Source: Geothrix sp. (GTDB lineage: Bacteria > Acidobacteriota > Holophagae > Holophagales > Holophagaceae). Taken from it: a stretch of 64,000 nucleotides of DNA. Position 1 is the stretch's first letter. Each line of letters opens with the position of its first letter. Location: NCBI GenBank assembly GCA_030824075.1, contig JAVBYJ010000015.1:1-64000 (forward strand), read 5' to 3'. The position numbers were made by a program, and so were the translations under genes. The notes beneath the pieces were generated by a model. It searched no databases, had not been told where the DNA came from, and saw only the letters and a list, made by a program, of their open reading frames with translations. Shown here one piece after another: positions 8,082 through 16,095 of this stretch.

Positions 8082-8851
8082 TCGTCGTCCTCCTGCGGCT
8101 GGGTCTTCCCCTTCTTCAGAGAGGACTCGTGGGCCTGGACTTCGGCACGGCGGTTGGTGATCCACCAGATGCCCGCCAGGAGGACGCCCCCTACGGACAC
8201 CACATTGGGAACCTTGGAGAGTGCGCTCATCGTCAGCATGGGCATGGGAATCTTCCCCAGCCGAGAGTCGAAGCCCAGCTGTTCGAAGGGCACCGGGCTG
8301 AGGTACAGCATTGAAGTGCCGCCGACATCCTGCTCGCCGTAGATCCTGCTGACGTATTTTCCGGGTTCAGCCTTGATCCTGCCGGCCGCTTCGATCAGCA
8401 GTTCGTCGCGGTCGCCGAATTTCGTCGCTCCGGTGGGGCAGGCTTCGGCACAGGCGGGCTGAAGCCCCTTGGCGATTCTGTTGGGACAGAATTTGCATTT
8501 GCGAATGGAAGGCTTGGTGCTGCTCCATTCGTACTTGGGGACGTGGAAGGGGCAGGCCTGCAGGCAATAGCGGCAGCCGATGCATTTTTCGCCATCATAG
8601 GACACCGGCCCGGCGCCTGATTTGGTGAGGGCACCCACGGGGCACACGGACACGCACGTGGGGACGTCGCAGTGCTGGCACATGCGGCGGACGTAAAGAT
8701 CGTTGTACTTGTTCAGCGCGGTGTAGGCCGTCAGAGAAAGGTATTTCTCATCGCTGGGAGGAAGTCCGTTCTCTTCTTTGCACCCTGCCTGGCAGGCATT
8801 GCAGCCCACGCAGAGCGAGAGGTCGATCAACATGGCCTTCTTTGGCGTCAT
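8078..8851 (-). CDS. HybA-like four-cluster ferredoxin with C-terminal membrane anchor
   Basis: The 257 residues carry four [4Fe-4S] motifs: C14-C17-C20-C24, C58-C61-C66-C70, C90-C93-C96-C100 and C119-C122 with C134-C138. After the clusters come the ELLIEAAGRI helix and the IYGEQDVGGTSMLYLSPVPF box that marks HybA/FdnH-type electron-transfer subunits, then one transmembrane helix (about 214-232). HybA usually has a Tat signal. None is present here, so the protein either stays cytoplasmic or is carried across with a Tat-bearing partner. It is the first gene of the operon and has a sigma-54 promoter about 80 bases upstream. Confidence 0.9.
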   Translation of the reverse strand: MTPKKAMLIDLSLCVGCNACQAGCKEENGLPPSDEKYLSLTAYTALNKYNDLYVRRMCQHCDVPTCVSVCPVGALTKSGAGPVSYDGEKCIGCRYCLQACPFHVPKYEWSSTKPSIRKCKFCPNRIAKGLQPACAEACPTGATKFGDRDELLIEAAGRIKAEPGKYVSRIYGEQDVGGTSMLYLSPVPFEQLGFDSRLGKIPMPMLTMSALSKVPNVVSVGGVLLAGIWWITNRRAEVQAHESSLKKGKTQPQEDDE

Positions 8852-8931
8852 GGGTGCATCCGATCAAGAAGTGAAAGGTCAAAACAAGATTTGATTTCAA
8901 GCCAGTCGTCATTCGCTGCGACCTGCACATC

Positions 8932-8946
8932 TCAAGTTGCGTGCCA
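8932..8946 (-). promoter_or_regulatory. Sigma-54 promoter for the ferredoxin/HybB/microprotein operon
   Basis: On the minus strand the sequence reads TGGCACGCAACTTGA, against the consensus TGGCAC-N5-TTGC. GG and the -12 GA are exactly 10 bases apart, as required. The start point would be near 8920, about 70 bases before the ferredoxin ATG. A sigma-54 activator gene is divergent from it. The rest of the 357-base gap (8852-9208) holds only this element and the 9176-9191 inverted repeat. Confidence 0.75.
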
Positions 8947-9175
8947 AACAAACGGATCCAATGCGAGCCACCATCTGTATGAAAGATTGGGCTTGAGGAA
9001 GCTCCTGATGGAGCATTGAACCTCGTCCTGGCGCTCCCCACCGCGTCATGGCGCAGAACCGTCAAATGCGACGGGCGCGACGGCGGTCATCGTGGAAGGC
9101 GGACGTCGCGAAAATTCGAGAAAGTTTGATCCGTGGGGTTTCCTGGAGGAGGAAAGGCCTACACTGATTGATGAC

Positions 9176-9191
9176 CGTTGAGTAATCAACG
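9176..9191. promoter_or_regulatory. Inverted repeat, candidate activator (UAS) or autoregulation site
   Basis: CGTTGAGTAATCAACG is a perfect six-base inverted repeat with a four-base spacer. It lies 18 bases before the activator ATG and about 255 bases upstream of the predicted sigma-54 start site on the other strand. That distance suits an enhancer site for a sigma-54 activator. The position also allows autoregulation. Confidence 0.45.
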
Positions 9192-9208
9192 AATCTGTCG
9201 AGGCATTG

Positions 9209-10816
9209 ATGCTTACGCAGACTGCTCCCTACGTCACTCGCCGAGTCGTCGCCGCGGCTGGGGTCCGCTCCGAGGTGATCCAGGTGAAAAAGCGCAGGTC
9301 CTTCTCTGAGCAGGTGTCAGCCCTGCTTCTGAAGCGCACGGAGATGAATGCCATCCTGGACACGACGCCGAATGCCGTGTTCATCCTCACCCGGGAGGGG
9401 ATCACGCGCTGCAACAAGGCCGCGGTCCGGATGCTGGGAGTCGCGTCCCTCAATGAACTGCGGAGCAGATACGGAAGGAGGGGCGAGGGGTTCCTTCTCC
9501 GCTGGCCAAAGAACCTGCTTCCCCTGTGTGAAGAGGAACATCCGCTTACACGCGCCTTCAAGGGCGAGAAGGTGACGGAGGTGGTGCTGGCCATCCACGC
9601 GGGAACCGGCGAGGAGATCACCCTCAAGGTGACGGCAGCGCCCATCCTGGTGAAGGGCAAGATCATCGGCGCAGTCGCCATCCACTCGGACATCACCTGG
9701 GGCAAGCGCGCATGCCCGTACTCACCCGCGCTTGATCAGGGCGAGGATCTCCTCTCGCAGGAGAAAGCCCTCCGGCGGCAGGTGGAAAACGATCTGCACA
9801 AGGCCAACGTGGAGCTCCAGGCCCTGAAGGATCGCGTCCAGTCCGCAGACATCTATCCCTTCCAGGAGATCAACCACACCTACCATTTCGGGGAAGTGAT
9901 CGGGCAGAGCCGCTGCCTTGAAAATGTGTTCTTCCGGGTCGAGGCCGTGGCGCCGCAGGACTCGACAGTGCTGCTGCTCGGGGAGACGGGCACCGGCAAG
10001 GGGCTGGTGGCGCGCGCCATCCACAGCCGGAGCCTGCGGAGGAACCGCCCCCTCGTCATGGTCAATTGCACTGCGCTCCCTGCAAGCCTCATCGAAAGCG
10101 AGCTGTTCGGGCGGGAGAAGGGCGCGTTCACGGGTGCCAGTGCCCAGCAGCTTGGCCGTTTCGAATTGGCCGACAAGGGCACCATCCTGCTGGACGAGAT
10201 CGGCGACCTGCCGTTCGAACTGCAGGCGAAGCTGCTGCATGTGATCCAGGATGGCGAATTCAGCCGATTAGGAAGTTCCAGGACCGTGAAGGTGGATGTC
10301 CGCATCATCGCAGCCACCAACCGCGACCTCTACGAGGAGATGCGCCTCGGACGCTTCCGCGAAGACCTCTTCTACCGGCTCAACATCTTCCCCATCACCA
10401 TTCCGCCCCTTCGGGACCGAAGTGAAGACATCCCCCTGCTCGTGGAGTATTTCCTGGAGAAGTTCAACCGGAAGCTGGGCAAGAACCTCCAGAACGTCAC
10501 AAATGAAACCATGGGCCGCCTCATGGCCCATTCCTGGCCGGGCAACATCCGGGAATTGGAAAGCGTCATCGAGCGGGCCGCGATCGTTTCCCAGGGGACG
10601 ACCCTGCAGGTGCTGGATCACTTCAGCGCTCCGAGCCCGACCCGGCCACAGGATGAGACCAAGCCCCTGGTGGAACTGGAACGCGACTACATCAGCCAGG
10701 TGCTGCGCAAGACCAACTGGAGGATCGAGGGGGCCAATGGTGCGGCCCATATCCTCGGCATCAACCCGAGCACCCTCCGCGGCCGGATGCGCAAAGAGGG
10801 CATCCACCGCCACTGA
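9209..10816 (+). CDS. Sigma-54 activator with PAS sensor, AAA+ and Fis-type domains
   Basis: This 535-residue enhancer-binding protein has a PAS domain at about 45-155 (MNAILDTTPNAVFILTREG, then KIIGAVAIHSDIT) and a short coiled coil to about 210. The AAA+ domain follows at about 225-460, with Walker A GETGTGKG, the sigma-54 contact loop GAFTGA near 305, Walker B ILLDEIGDLP, and the R-finger region FREDLFYRLN. A Fis-type helix-turn-helix (GAAHILGINPSTLRGRM) ends the protein. There is no receiver domain, so the signal probably enters through PAS (redox, ligand or heme). ATG 9209 with GAGG five bases upstream is chosen over TTG 9206. Divergent placement next to a sigma-54 promoter makes the ferredoxin operon its likely target. 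Confidence 0.93.
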   Translation: MLTQTAPYVTRRVVAAAGVRSEVIQVKKRRSFSEQVSALLLKRTEMNAILDTTPNAVFILTREGITRCNKAAVRMLGVASLNELRSRYGRRGEGFLLRWPKNLLPLCEEEHPLTRAFKGEKVTEVVLAIHAGTGEEITLKVTAAPILVKGKIIGAVAIHSDITWGKRACPYSPALDQGEDLLSQEKALRRQVENDLHKANVELQALKDRVQSADIYPFQEINHTYHFGEVIGQSRCLENVFFRVEAVAPQDSTVLLLGETGTGKGLVARAIHSRSLRRNRPLVMVNCTALPASLIESELFGREKGAFTGASAQQLGRFELADKGTILLDEIGDLPFELQAKLLHVIQDGEFSRLGSSRTVKVDVRIIAATNRDLYEEMRLGRFREDLFYRLNIFPITIPPLRDRSEDIPLLVEYFLEKFNRKLGKNLQNVTNETMGRLMAHSWPGNIRELESVIERAAIVSQGTTLQVLDHFSAPSPTRPQDETKPLVELERDYISQVLRKTNWRIEGANGAAHILGINPSTLRGRMRKEGIHRH

Positions 10817-10959
10817 GTGGAAATCCATCCGTCACATTTGACAATTCCGCCTCATGGCACGGTGGGCTGGATCGCACGGCCGTTTCGCAGGCGGGGCCGG
10901 GCCTGTTCAAGGCCAGCGTGTTTAGCGAAATACAGTTGGTCGTCGCGCCAGGTTGTACT

Positions 10960-10975
10960 TGGCATGTGACTTGAT
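10960..10975 (+). promoter_or_regulatory. Sigma-54 promoter for the 108-residue coiled-coil gene
   Basis: TGGCATGTGACTTGAT matches TGGCAY-N5-TTGMW, with exactly 10 bases between the GG and GA dinucleotides. It lies 118 bases before the next start codon and 144 bases after the sigma-54 activator gene. The downstream small gene is therefore probably in the same regulon. The 10817-11093 gap contains no other gene that I can support. Confidence 0.65.
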
Positions 10976-11093
10976 TTCTCACCCAGAGATGAATCCATTC
11001 GGATGGGGCCACTCCAGGAGCGGGGAGGGGGCACAGCCTTTCGATTCACCGATCGTGCGGCGACGATCCGCCGGGCGAGGAAAGGGACCGTCC

Positions 11094-11420
11094 ATGCGCA
11101 CGACTGAGCAGGCGCCTCCACCCTCTACAGCAACCTTGGCGAGCCGAAGGGCCGACCTGGAACGGTTCGAAGCCCAGGTGGCGGAATGGACCGCGCTGAT
11201 CGGCCAGTACCGAGCCAGCGCCAGGCGAATGGAGGCGCAGGCCCGGCCCGAGCTGGACAGCATCACGGACGAACTGCAGCTCCAGCGAAACGAGGCCAGC
11301 GCCCAGGTCATGCGATTGAAATCATCCATGGAGGCCGAGTGGGAGCATGAGAAGGCAGCGCTGGAACAGGCCTGGCAGGCCATCCGGTCATCCTTCCAGA
11401 AGGCCAAAGCCAGGTTCTGA
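11094..11420 (+). CDS. Small coiled-coil protein, sigma-54 regulon candidate
   Basis: The 108-residue soluble protein is almost wholly helical. After a Pro/Thr-rich lead it has heptad-like stretches (RRADLERFEAQVAEWTALI, RMEAQARPELDSITDELQLQ, AQVMRLKSSMEAEWEHEKAA) and ends in KAKARF. It carries no signal peptide or membrane helix. No family is recognised, and it resembles small uncharacterised coiled-coil proteins seen near sigma-54 activators. ATG 11094 follows a GAGGAAAGGG purine tract. The upstream sigma-54 promoter and the activator just before it tie it to the island. It may bind or scaffold the membrane complex, but that is inference. Confidence 0.75.
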   Translation: MRTTEQAPPPSTATLASRRADLERFEAQVAEWTALIGQYRASARRMEAQARPELDSITDELQLQRNEASAQVMRLKSSMEAEWEHEKAALEQAWQAIRSSFQKAKARF

Positions 11421-11429
11421 AGCCGGCCT

Positions 11430-12656
11430 TCAGGCTTTTCGGGCCCCCTCCGGCCGCAACAGGCGCAGGGCTACCCAGCCGAGCACCAGCAGCGCCAGGC
11501 CAGCGATCCACGGCATCCATGGGCGGACCTGCTGATCGGCGCCTTCGCGATGGGGGAGGCCCAGATCGTCTGGTTCGCGGGGGCCAAGGGTGAGCGGCGC
11601 GCGGGCGGCGAGGGTGCGGATGGAGGGCAGGGCGCCGAGGCTGCCGGGGGCGGGCTTGGACTCGCCGCCCAGGTGCAGGGCGTAGGCCTGCCCAGCCTCC
11701 GCCGGGAAGATCAGCGTCTGGCGCCGCACGAGGAGGCGAACGCTCAGCGGTGCGGCGCCTTCGGGCAGGGTGATGGTGAGTGTCTTGGCTTGGACGGGCG
11801 TCAGGGCGATGCGGCTGGCCTTGGTGTTCAAGGCCGGGAGGTTCCACACCAGGTCAGCGCAAGGCCAACGGCGGTCCCCTTCGGTGTCTTCTCCCATTCG
11901 GATCTCTGGCCGCAGGGGCGCGGCGGGCGGCGCGAGCACGAGGTCCAGGCCCACGATACGGTCCTCGTTCGGCAGGGTGAGGCGCCAGGTGCCGGGCCGG
12001 CCGGGTTCGGGCGTGAGCAGACCGTCCAGGGCCAGTTCGGTTTCCAGGGCCTCGGGCCGCGTTTCGGCGCGGACGGACAGGCCGCGGATCCGGGGGGCCT
12101 CACCCTGGGACGCGAGCAGCGTGAGCCGATAGCGGTGGCCATCCCAGGGCAGGTCGAGGCTGCGGCGGTTGCCCGAAGGCGACAGGTCGTAGAGGTGCAG
12201 CGGCGCGACGGGATCATAGGCGATGAACCCCCCGCCCTCGCGCTGGCGCTCCGCCTTTACCTGAGCCACCCAGGGGGTGCGGCCTTCCAGGTCGAGGTCG
12301 AGCTTCAGGGATTCACGTTCCCCCACCCGCCAGCCTTCGGGCAATTTCAGGGAAAACTCGACGGTCGGGCGACCGTCGGCGTCCTTGCCCGTCAGCGTGT
12401 GTTCCAGCGGCAAGGACCGGGACTCCCACAGGCCTTCGCGAGCCTCCAGGAAGGGAATGCTCCGACCCGCCGCATCGCCGATCCAGGCGCCCTTCAGCTG
12501 GCGCTGGGCTTCGGCATCCAGAGGCAGATGCGCCCAGCCGCTGGCAGGCGCGGGCGATATGGGACGACGGCCCAGGGAGGCGCGGTCCTCCCGCGCGCAG
12601 GCCAAAGTCAGCGTCAGCCCGAGCAGAAGCAGGAGAAGGGTGGCCGTGTGTTTCAT
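11430..12656 (-). CDS. DUF3999 lipoprotein-like membrane protein
   Basis: The 408-residue protein starts MKHTATLLLLLLGLTLTLACA, a signal peptide whose C at about 21 could be a lipobox Cys. It then has a long periplasmic beta-rich domain with VGLDLVLAPP, ADLVWNLPA and SVRLLVRRQTLIFPAEAG, and one helix near the C-terminus (WIAGLALLVLGWVALRLL). This is the DUF3999 pattern, a family of unknown function usually encoded next to DUF2339. The ATG overlaps the DUF2339 stop (ATGA), confirming the pair. No enzyme motif is visible. A role in envelope or cell-surface sugar homeostasis is only a guess. Confidence 0.8.
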   Translation of the reverse strand: MKHTATLLLLLLGLTLTLACAREDRASLGRRPISPAPASGWAHLPLDAEAQRQLKGAWIGDAAGRSIPFLEAREGLWESRSLPLEHTLTGKDADGRPTVEFSLKLPEGWRVGERESLKLDLDLEGRTPWVAQVKAERQREGGGFIAYDPVAPLHLYDLSPSGNRRSLDLPWDGHRYRLTLLASQGEAPRIRGLSVRAETRPEALETELALDGLLTPEPGRPGTWRLTLPNEDRIVGLDLVLAPPAAPLRPEIRMGEDTEGDRRWPCADLVWNLPALNTKASRIALTPVQAKTLTITLPEGAAPLSVRLLVRRQTLIFPAEAGQAYALHLGGESKPAPGSLGALPSIRTLAARAPLTLGPREPDDLGLPHREGADQQVRPWMPWIAGLALLVLGWVALRLLRPEGARKA

Positions 12657-14407
12657 GAGGGTTCCTCGCTGCGTGTGCGGTTGGCGAGGATGGCCGCGGC
12701 CATGCCGATGCCGCCCACGCCGAGGAAGGCCAGCGCGCGCAGGGGGGTGTCGGCGCGATCCAGGTCCGAGGCGATGAGCTTGACGCTGGCGAGACCCATC
12801 CAGGCGTAGCCCGCGATCATCAGGGCGCGGCGGGCTTTGTCGCGCTGGCCGAGGCCGCGCATCCACTGCCAGGCGCCCGAAAGGGCCCAGACCAGGGTCA
12901 TGGCGATGGAGGCCGCGCGGGAGGGTCCCCAGCCCAAGGGCGAAGGCGTCTGCAGCCGCTGCACCACCCGGGCGGCCTCGAAGGCCAGGGTCACGTTGGC
13001 CGTCACCTCGAGGGCCAGGAACGAGATCAGGCCGAGGGGTCCGCCGCGACGGGCCAGCATCCACCAGGCGGCGGAAACCAGGGCGCCTTCCGCGAAGGCG
13101 GGATTGAGGAAGGGGGTGAGCGGGCTGCTGCGGAAGAGGAAGCCATCAAGGCCATGGAAGGCCCAGCGGAGGGTGGTGAGCAGGGCCAGCGCCGCGGCGA
13201 GCCAGCGCAGGGCCGTGGCCTCTTCGGCGAAGGTACTGTCCTCCGCCTTCAGCGAGGCCCAGGCGAGACCCAAGGCGAAGGCGCCCCAGAGCGGTCCGAC
13301 CCAGCGCCAGGCCAAGGCCACGGGCACCGCAAGGGCCAGATGGCCCGCGACCAGGGCCAGCAGGCCCCAGTCGGCCCGTCGATTCTCCATGCGCTGACGC
13401 AGGGGCTGCACCAGCAGCACGTTCAAGGTGGCTGCAGCGATGACGGGCAGGGCGAAGGTCTCAGGTGTGAGGCCCGCCCGTTTCCACAGGAGCCACCCAT
13501 AGGTGGTGGCCAGAATCGAAGCCACAAGCCAGAGCACGGTGGGCGTGCCAGGGAGGTCCTTCGTGCCCGGCAGCCAGGCCCAGAGGCCCGCAAGAAGCAG
13601 ATGCAGCACGAGCAGCATGCCCAAGGTTCCCGCATCGGCCTTCAGCACCTCGGCGCAGGCGGGCAGGAGCAGCAGCCAGACGCCGACGAGGGCCGTCCAC
13701 CGCGCACCGTGCCAGGAACCTCCCGTGCGAGCGAGGTAGGGCACGGCGAGCGCGGCGGCCATGAGCACGGCGAGATACGCCGCCAACGCCACTTCATGAT
13801 GGCCGCCCTGGCTGAAGACCAGGGGCGCGGCCAGGCCTGAAATCAGCGAGACGGTGAGCGCCCCGCCACTGCGCCCTCGCGCCGCGAGCCCACCCGCCAG
13901 CAGCGTGACGAGGGCCGTGGCCGCGAGGCCCAGCGGCGCGGCATAGAAGTGGTATTCCATCGCCCCGGCGCGGAAGGTGAACTGCAGGGTTCCGAGGCCC
14001 GCCAGCAGCAGGGCCACACCCAGGCGGCGGCTCTCACCCAGGACCAGCTTCGCGGCGAAAGCCGAGATGGCGCCCCCCACCAGCAGGCCGAGAACGAAGC
14101 GCAGCTCCGCGCCCACCCAGCCCTGCTGGATGGCCCAGCGGAAGAAGAAGATGGCGCCGAACAGGAAGATCGAGGCTCCGATGCCAGCGATCCAGACCAC
14201 CGGAGAGACCTCCTGCCGGGGCTGGGCGGGGCGCACGATCGGCCGGGGCAGGGGATGGCTTGAGGCCGGTGCCTGAACCCGGGCTTGAGGCGGGGCACTG
14301 GGTGCCTGCTGGCGCTGGAGGAGCCAGGCGACCTGATCCTCCAGGCGAGCCACGCGTTCAGCGAGATCCTCCGGGGGAGCCGGGTTCTGCGGAGCAAGGG
14401 GGTCCAT
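12653..14407 (-). CDS. DUF2339 polytopic membrane protein
   Basis: The 584-residue protein begins with a soluble coiled coil (LAERVARLEDQVAWLLQRQ) and a Pro-rich linker. About fifteen or more hydrophobic helices follow, beginning VVWIAGIGASIFLFGAIFFF and including the FRWAIQQGWVGAELRF loop characteristic of DUF2339. The family is usually paired with DUF3999, as here with a four-base overlap. Function is unknown; members look like large transporters or assembly platforms. An RNA hairpin overlaps its ribosome site, suggesting translational control. It is convergent in layout with nothing; the gene upstream on the same strand is the REC-GGDEF protein. Confidence 0.85.
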   Translation of the reverse strand: MDPLAPQNPAPPEDLAERVARLEDQVAWLLQRQQAPSAPPQARVQAPASSHPLPRPIVRPAQPRQEVSPVVWIAGIGASIFLFGAIFFFRWAIQQGWVGAELRFVLGLLVGGAISAFAAKLVLGESRRLGVALLLAGLGTLQFTFRAGAMEYHFYAAPLGLAATALVTLLAGGLAARGRSGGALTVSLISGLAAPLVFSQGGHHEVALAAYLAVLMAAALAVPYLARTGGSWHGARWTALVGVWLLLLPACAEVLKADAGTLGMLLVLHLLLAGLWAWLPGTKDLPGTPTVLWLVASILATTYGWLLWKRAGLTPETFALPVIAAATLNVLLVQPLRQRMENRRADWGLLALVAGHLALAVPVALAWRWVGPLWGAFALGLAWASLKAEDSTFAEEATALRWLAAALALLTTLRWAFHGLDGFLFRSSPLTPFLNPAFAEGALVSAAWWMLARRGGPLGLISFLALEVTANVTLAFEAARVVQRLQTPSPLGWGPSRAASIAMTLVWALSGAWQWMRGLGQRDKARRALMIAGYAWMGLASVKLIASDLDRADTPLRALAFLGVGGIGMAAAILANRTRSEEPS

Positions 14408-14412
14408 GGAGA

Positions 14413-14433
14413 CTCCATACGGAAGCGTATGGA
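14413..14433 (-). promoter_or_regulatory. Hairpin that sequesters the DUF2339 ribosome-binding site
   Basis: On the mRNA (minus) strand UCCAUACG and CGUAUGGA form a perfect eight-base stem around a CUUC loop. The 3' arm contains the GGA of the GGAG Shine-Dalgarno, which sits six bases from the ATG at 14407. Melting or protein binding would be needed for efficient initiation. It could act as a thermometer-like or protein-bound switch. Confidence 0.45.
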
Positions 14434-14477
14434 ATCATGCGACCCCCTCCATGGGGCTGTCAAGAGGTTGGACGGCC

Positions 14478-15944
14478 TCAGCTGACGACGCGATTCCTGC
14501 CTTCGGCCTTCGCCCGGTAGAGGGCCTTGTCCGCCCGGGAGAGCAGCCGCTCGGCGGTATCCTCCGGTCCCTCCCAGGTGGCCAAGCCGATGCTCAGGGT
14601 GACGCGGTCCCCCACCGGGAGCCCCGGGATGGGGTCCACGATGACCTGCTCCCGGAGGCGATCCGCCAAGGCGCGGGCACCCTCCAGATCGGTCTGGGGA
14701 CAATAGGCCAGAAACTCTTCACCACCGATGCGGCCGAGCTGGTCCACCTTGCGCAGGCCGAAGGAGATGCGCTGCCCCATCACGCTCAACACCTGGTCAC
14801 CGGCGGCATGGCCGTAGCGGTCGTTGATGGTCTTGAAGTGGTCGAGGTCCATCAGCATGATGGACAGTCCCTGGCCGAAACGCCCGCACTGGTCCAGCTC
14901 CATGCCCAGCATGTCGAGGATGTGCTTCCGGTTGAAGAGCCCCGTGAGGGAATCGCGAATGGCCTGGTGGTAAAGGCGCAGCCGGGAGTCTTCCAGGCTG
15001 AGCAGGCGCCCCAGTTCTTCCGCGGCGATCTCGAACAGGCGCTCGAAATCCTCGACGGCCCGCCGCTCGGTGAGGAAGGCCAGGGCGCCGATGGTGGGGA
15101 AGCCAGGCGTGCTGGAGGGGAGGACGCGGAGCACGGGATCGCGCATGCTCCGGCGCCGCTCCTCGTCATCCGAAGCGGGATGCCAGCGGCATGTTGGGGG
15201 GACGTTCAGGAGACCGGGACCGGCGACCGCGGCCTCCAGGGCCCTGCGGTCATCTTCACTGGCGGAGGCGCCGTGGACCCCGTGGCACCAGACGCCGTCC
15301 TCCCCCATGTAGGCGACGAGCAGGGCGCCGGGCAGCACCAGTTCCTGAAGGATCTCGATGAAGCCGCGGATGAGACGGGCCGTGTCGTGGTCGGCGGTAT
15401 AGAGCCTGGCGATGGAATCCCGCAGGGCCGTTTCCACCAGGCGCTGCTCAAGGGCTTGAGCCAGGCGCCGCTGGATGGCGTCTACCCCGAAATTCTCTTG
15501 GGCCAGCCGGGGCACGGCATGGGCGGTGCGCGGTTTCGAGGATTGCTCGGCCAGCGCGGTGGCGACTTCCACCACGTGATCGAGATCCCGACCCTTCACC
15601 AGGAACCGGTCGGCTCCGCAGGTCTTGGCCCAGAAGCGGGCGAGCCCCGTTCCCTGGGCGGTGAGAAGCAAGACTGGCAGATGGCGGGTGGCCCGGTCGT
15701 CCTTCAGGAGACGGCAGAACTGGTAGCCATCGAGCAGGGGCATGACGCAATCGCTGACCACCACATCGGGGTAATCCGTGGCCAGCACAATCAGCGCCTC
15801 GGCGCCATTGCGGGCCTCGATGGTCATGTGGCCATGCCGCTGGAAGAGGTGTCTCAGGAGGCTCAACTGGATGGGGTTGTCATCTACCAGGAGAACCTGG
15901 AGCGACTGGGGACCCTTCGGCGCGGCATTCGTCATAGATTCCAT
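14478..15944 (-). CDS. Response-regulator diguanylate cyclase (REC-GGDEF)
   Basis: The 488-residue protein starts with a receiver domain (VLLVDDNP, phospho-acceptor Asp65 in VVVSDCVMP, VLLLTAQG, FLVKG). A 180-residue middle region reads like a degenerate GAF-type sensor (IGALAFLTERRAVEDFERLF near its end), followed by a GGDEF domain at about 325-488 with DSLTGLFNRKHI and the active motif GGEEF. An RKVD five residues before GGEEF is a product-inhibition I-site, so the enzyme should be an active, feedback-inhibited c-di-GMP synthase. The cognate kinase is not adjacent. The start is not fixed; a second Met three codons in is equally possible. Confidence 0.92.
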   Translation of the reverse strand: MESMTNAAPKGPQSLQVLLVDDNPIQLSLLRHLFQRHGHMTIEARNGAEALIVLATDYPDVVVSDCVMPLLDGYQFCRLLKDDRATRHLPVLLLTAQGTGLARFWAKTCGADRFLVKGRDLDHVVEVATALAEQSSKPRTAHAVPRLAQENFGVDAIQRRLAQALEQRLVETALRDSIARLYTADHDTARLIRGFIEILQELVLPGALLVAYMGEDGVWCHGVHGASASEDDRRALEAAVAGPGLLNVPPTCRWHPASDDEERRRSMRDPVLRVLPSSTPGFPTIGALAFLTERRAVEDFERLFEIAAEELGRLLSLEDSRLRLYHQAIRDSLTGLFNRKHILDMLGMELDQCGRFGQGLSIMLMDLDHFKTINDRYGHAAGDQVLSVMGQRISFGLRKVDQLGRIGGEEFLAYCPQTDLEGARALADRLREQVIVDPIPGLPVGDRVTLSIGLATWEGPEDTAERLLSRADKALYRAKAEGRNRVVS

Positions 15945-16095
15945 TTATCGTAGGGCTTGGGCCGCGACATGAATTGGCGAACCCTCGGGGGAATCCTTGT
16001 CCATGGGATGCTGAGGCAAGGAGAACGCCCCATCATGACCGCTGGAACCGGAATGCGCCACGGGAAGAGGCTGTGAGCCTGGGGGTTGGATAGCC

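Noticed and set aside
10855..10870. TGGCACGGTGGGCTGG as a sigma-54 promoter
   Set aside because: The -24 half is good but the -12 half lacks TTG at the required spacing. The element at 10960 fits far better.
15945..16095. Short frames before the NFACT gene, including a 13-codon one
   Set aside because: They are too short, with no conserved feature or convincing ribosome site.
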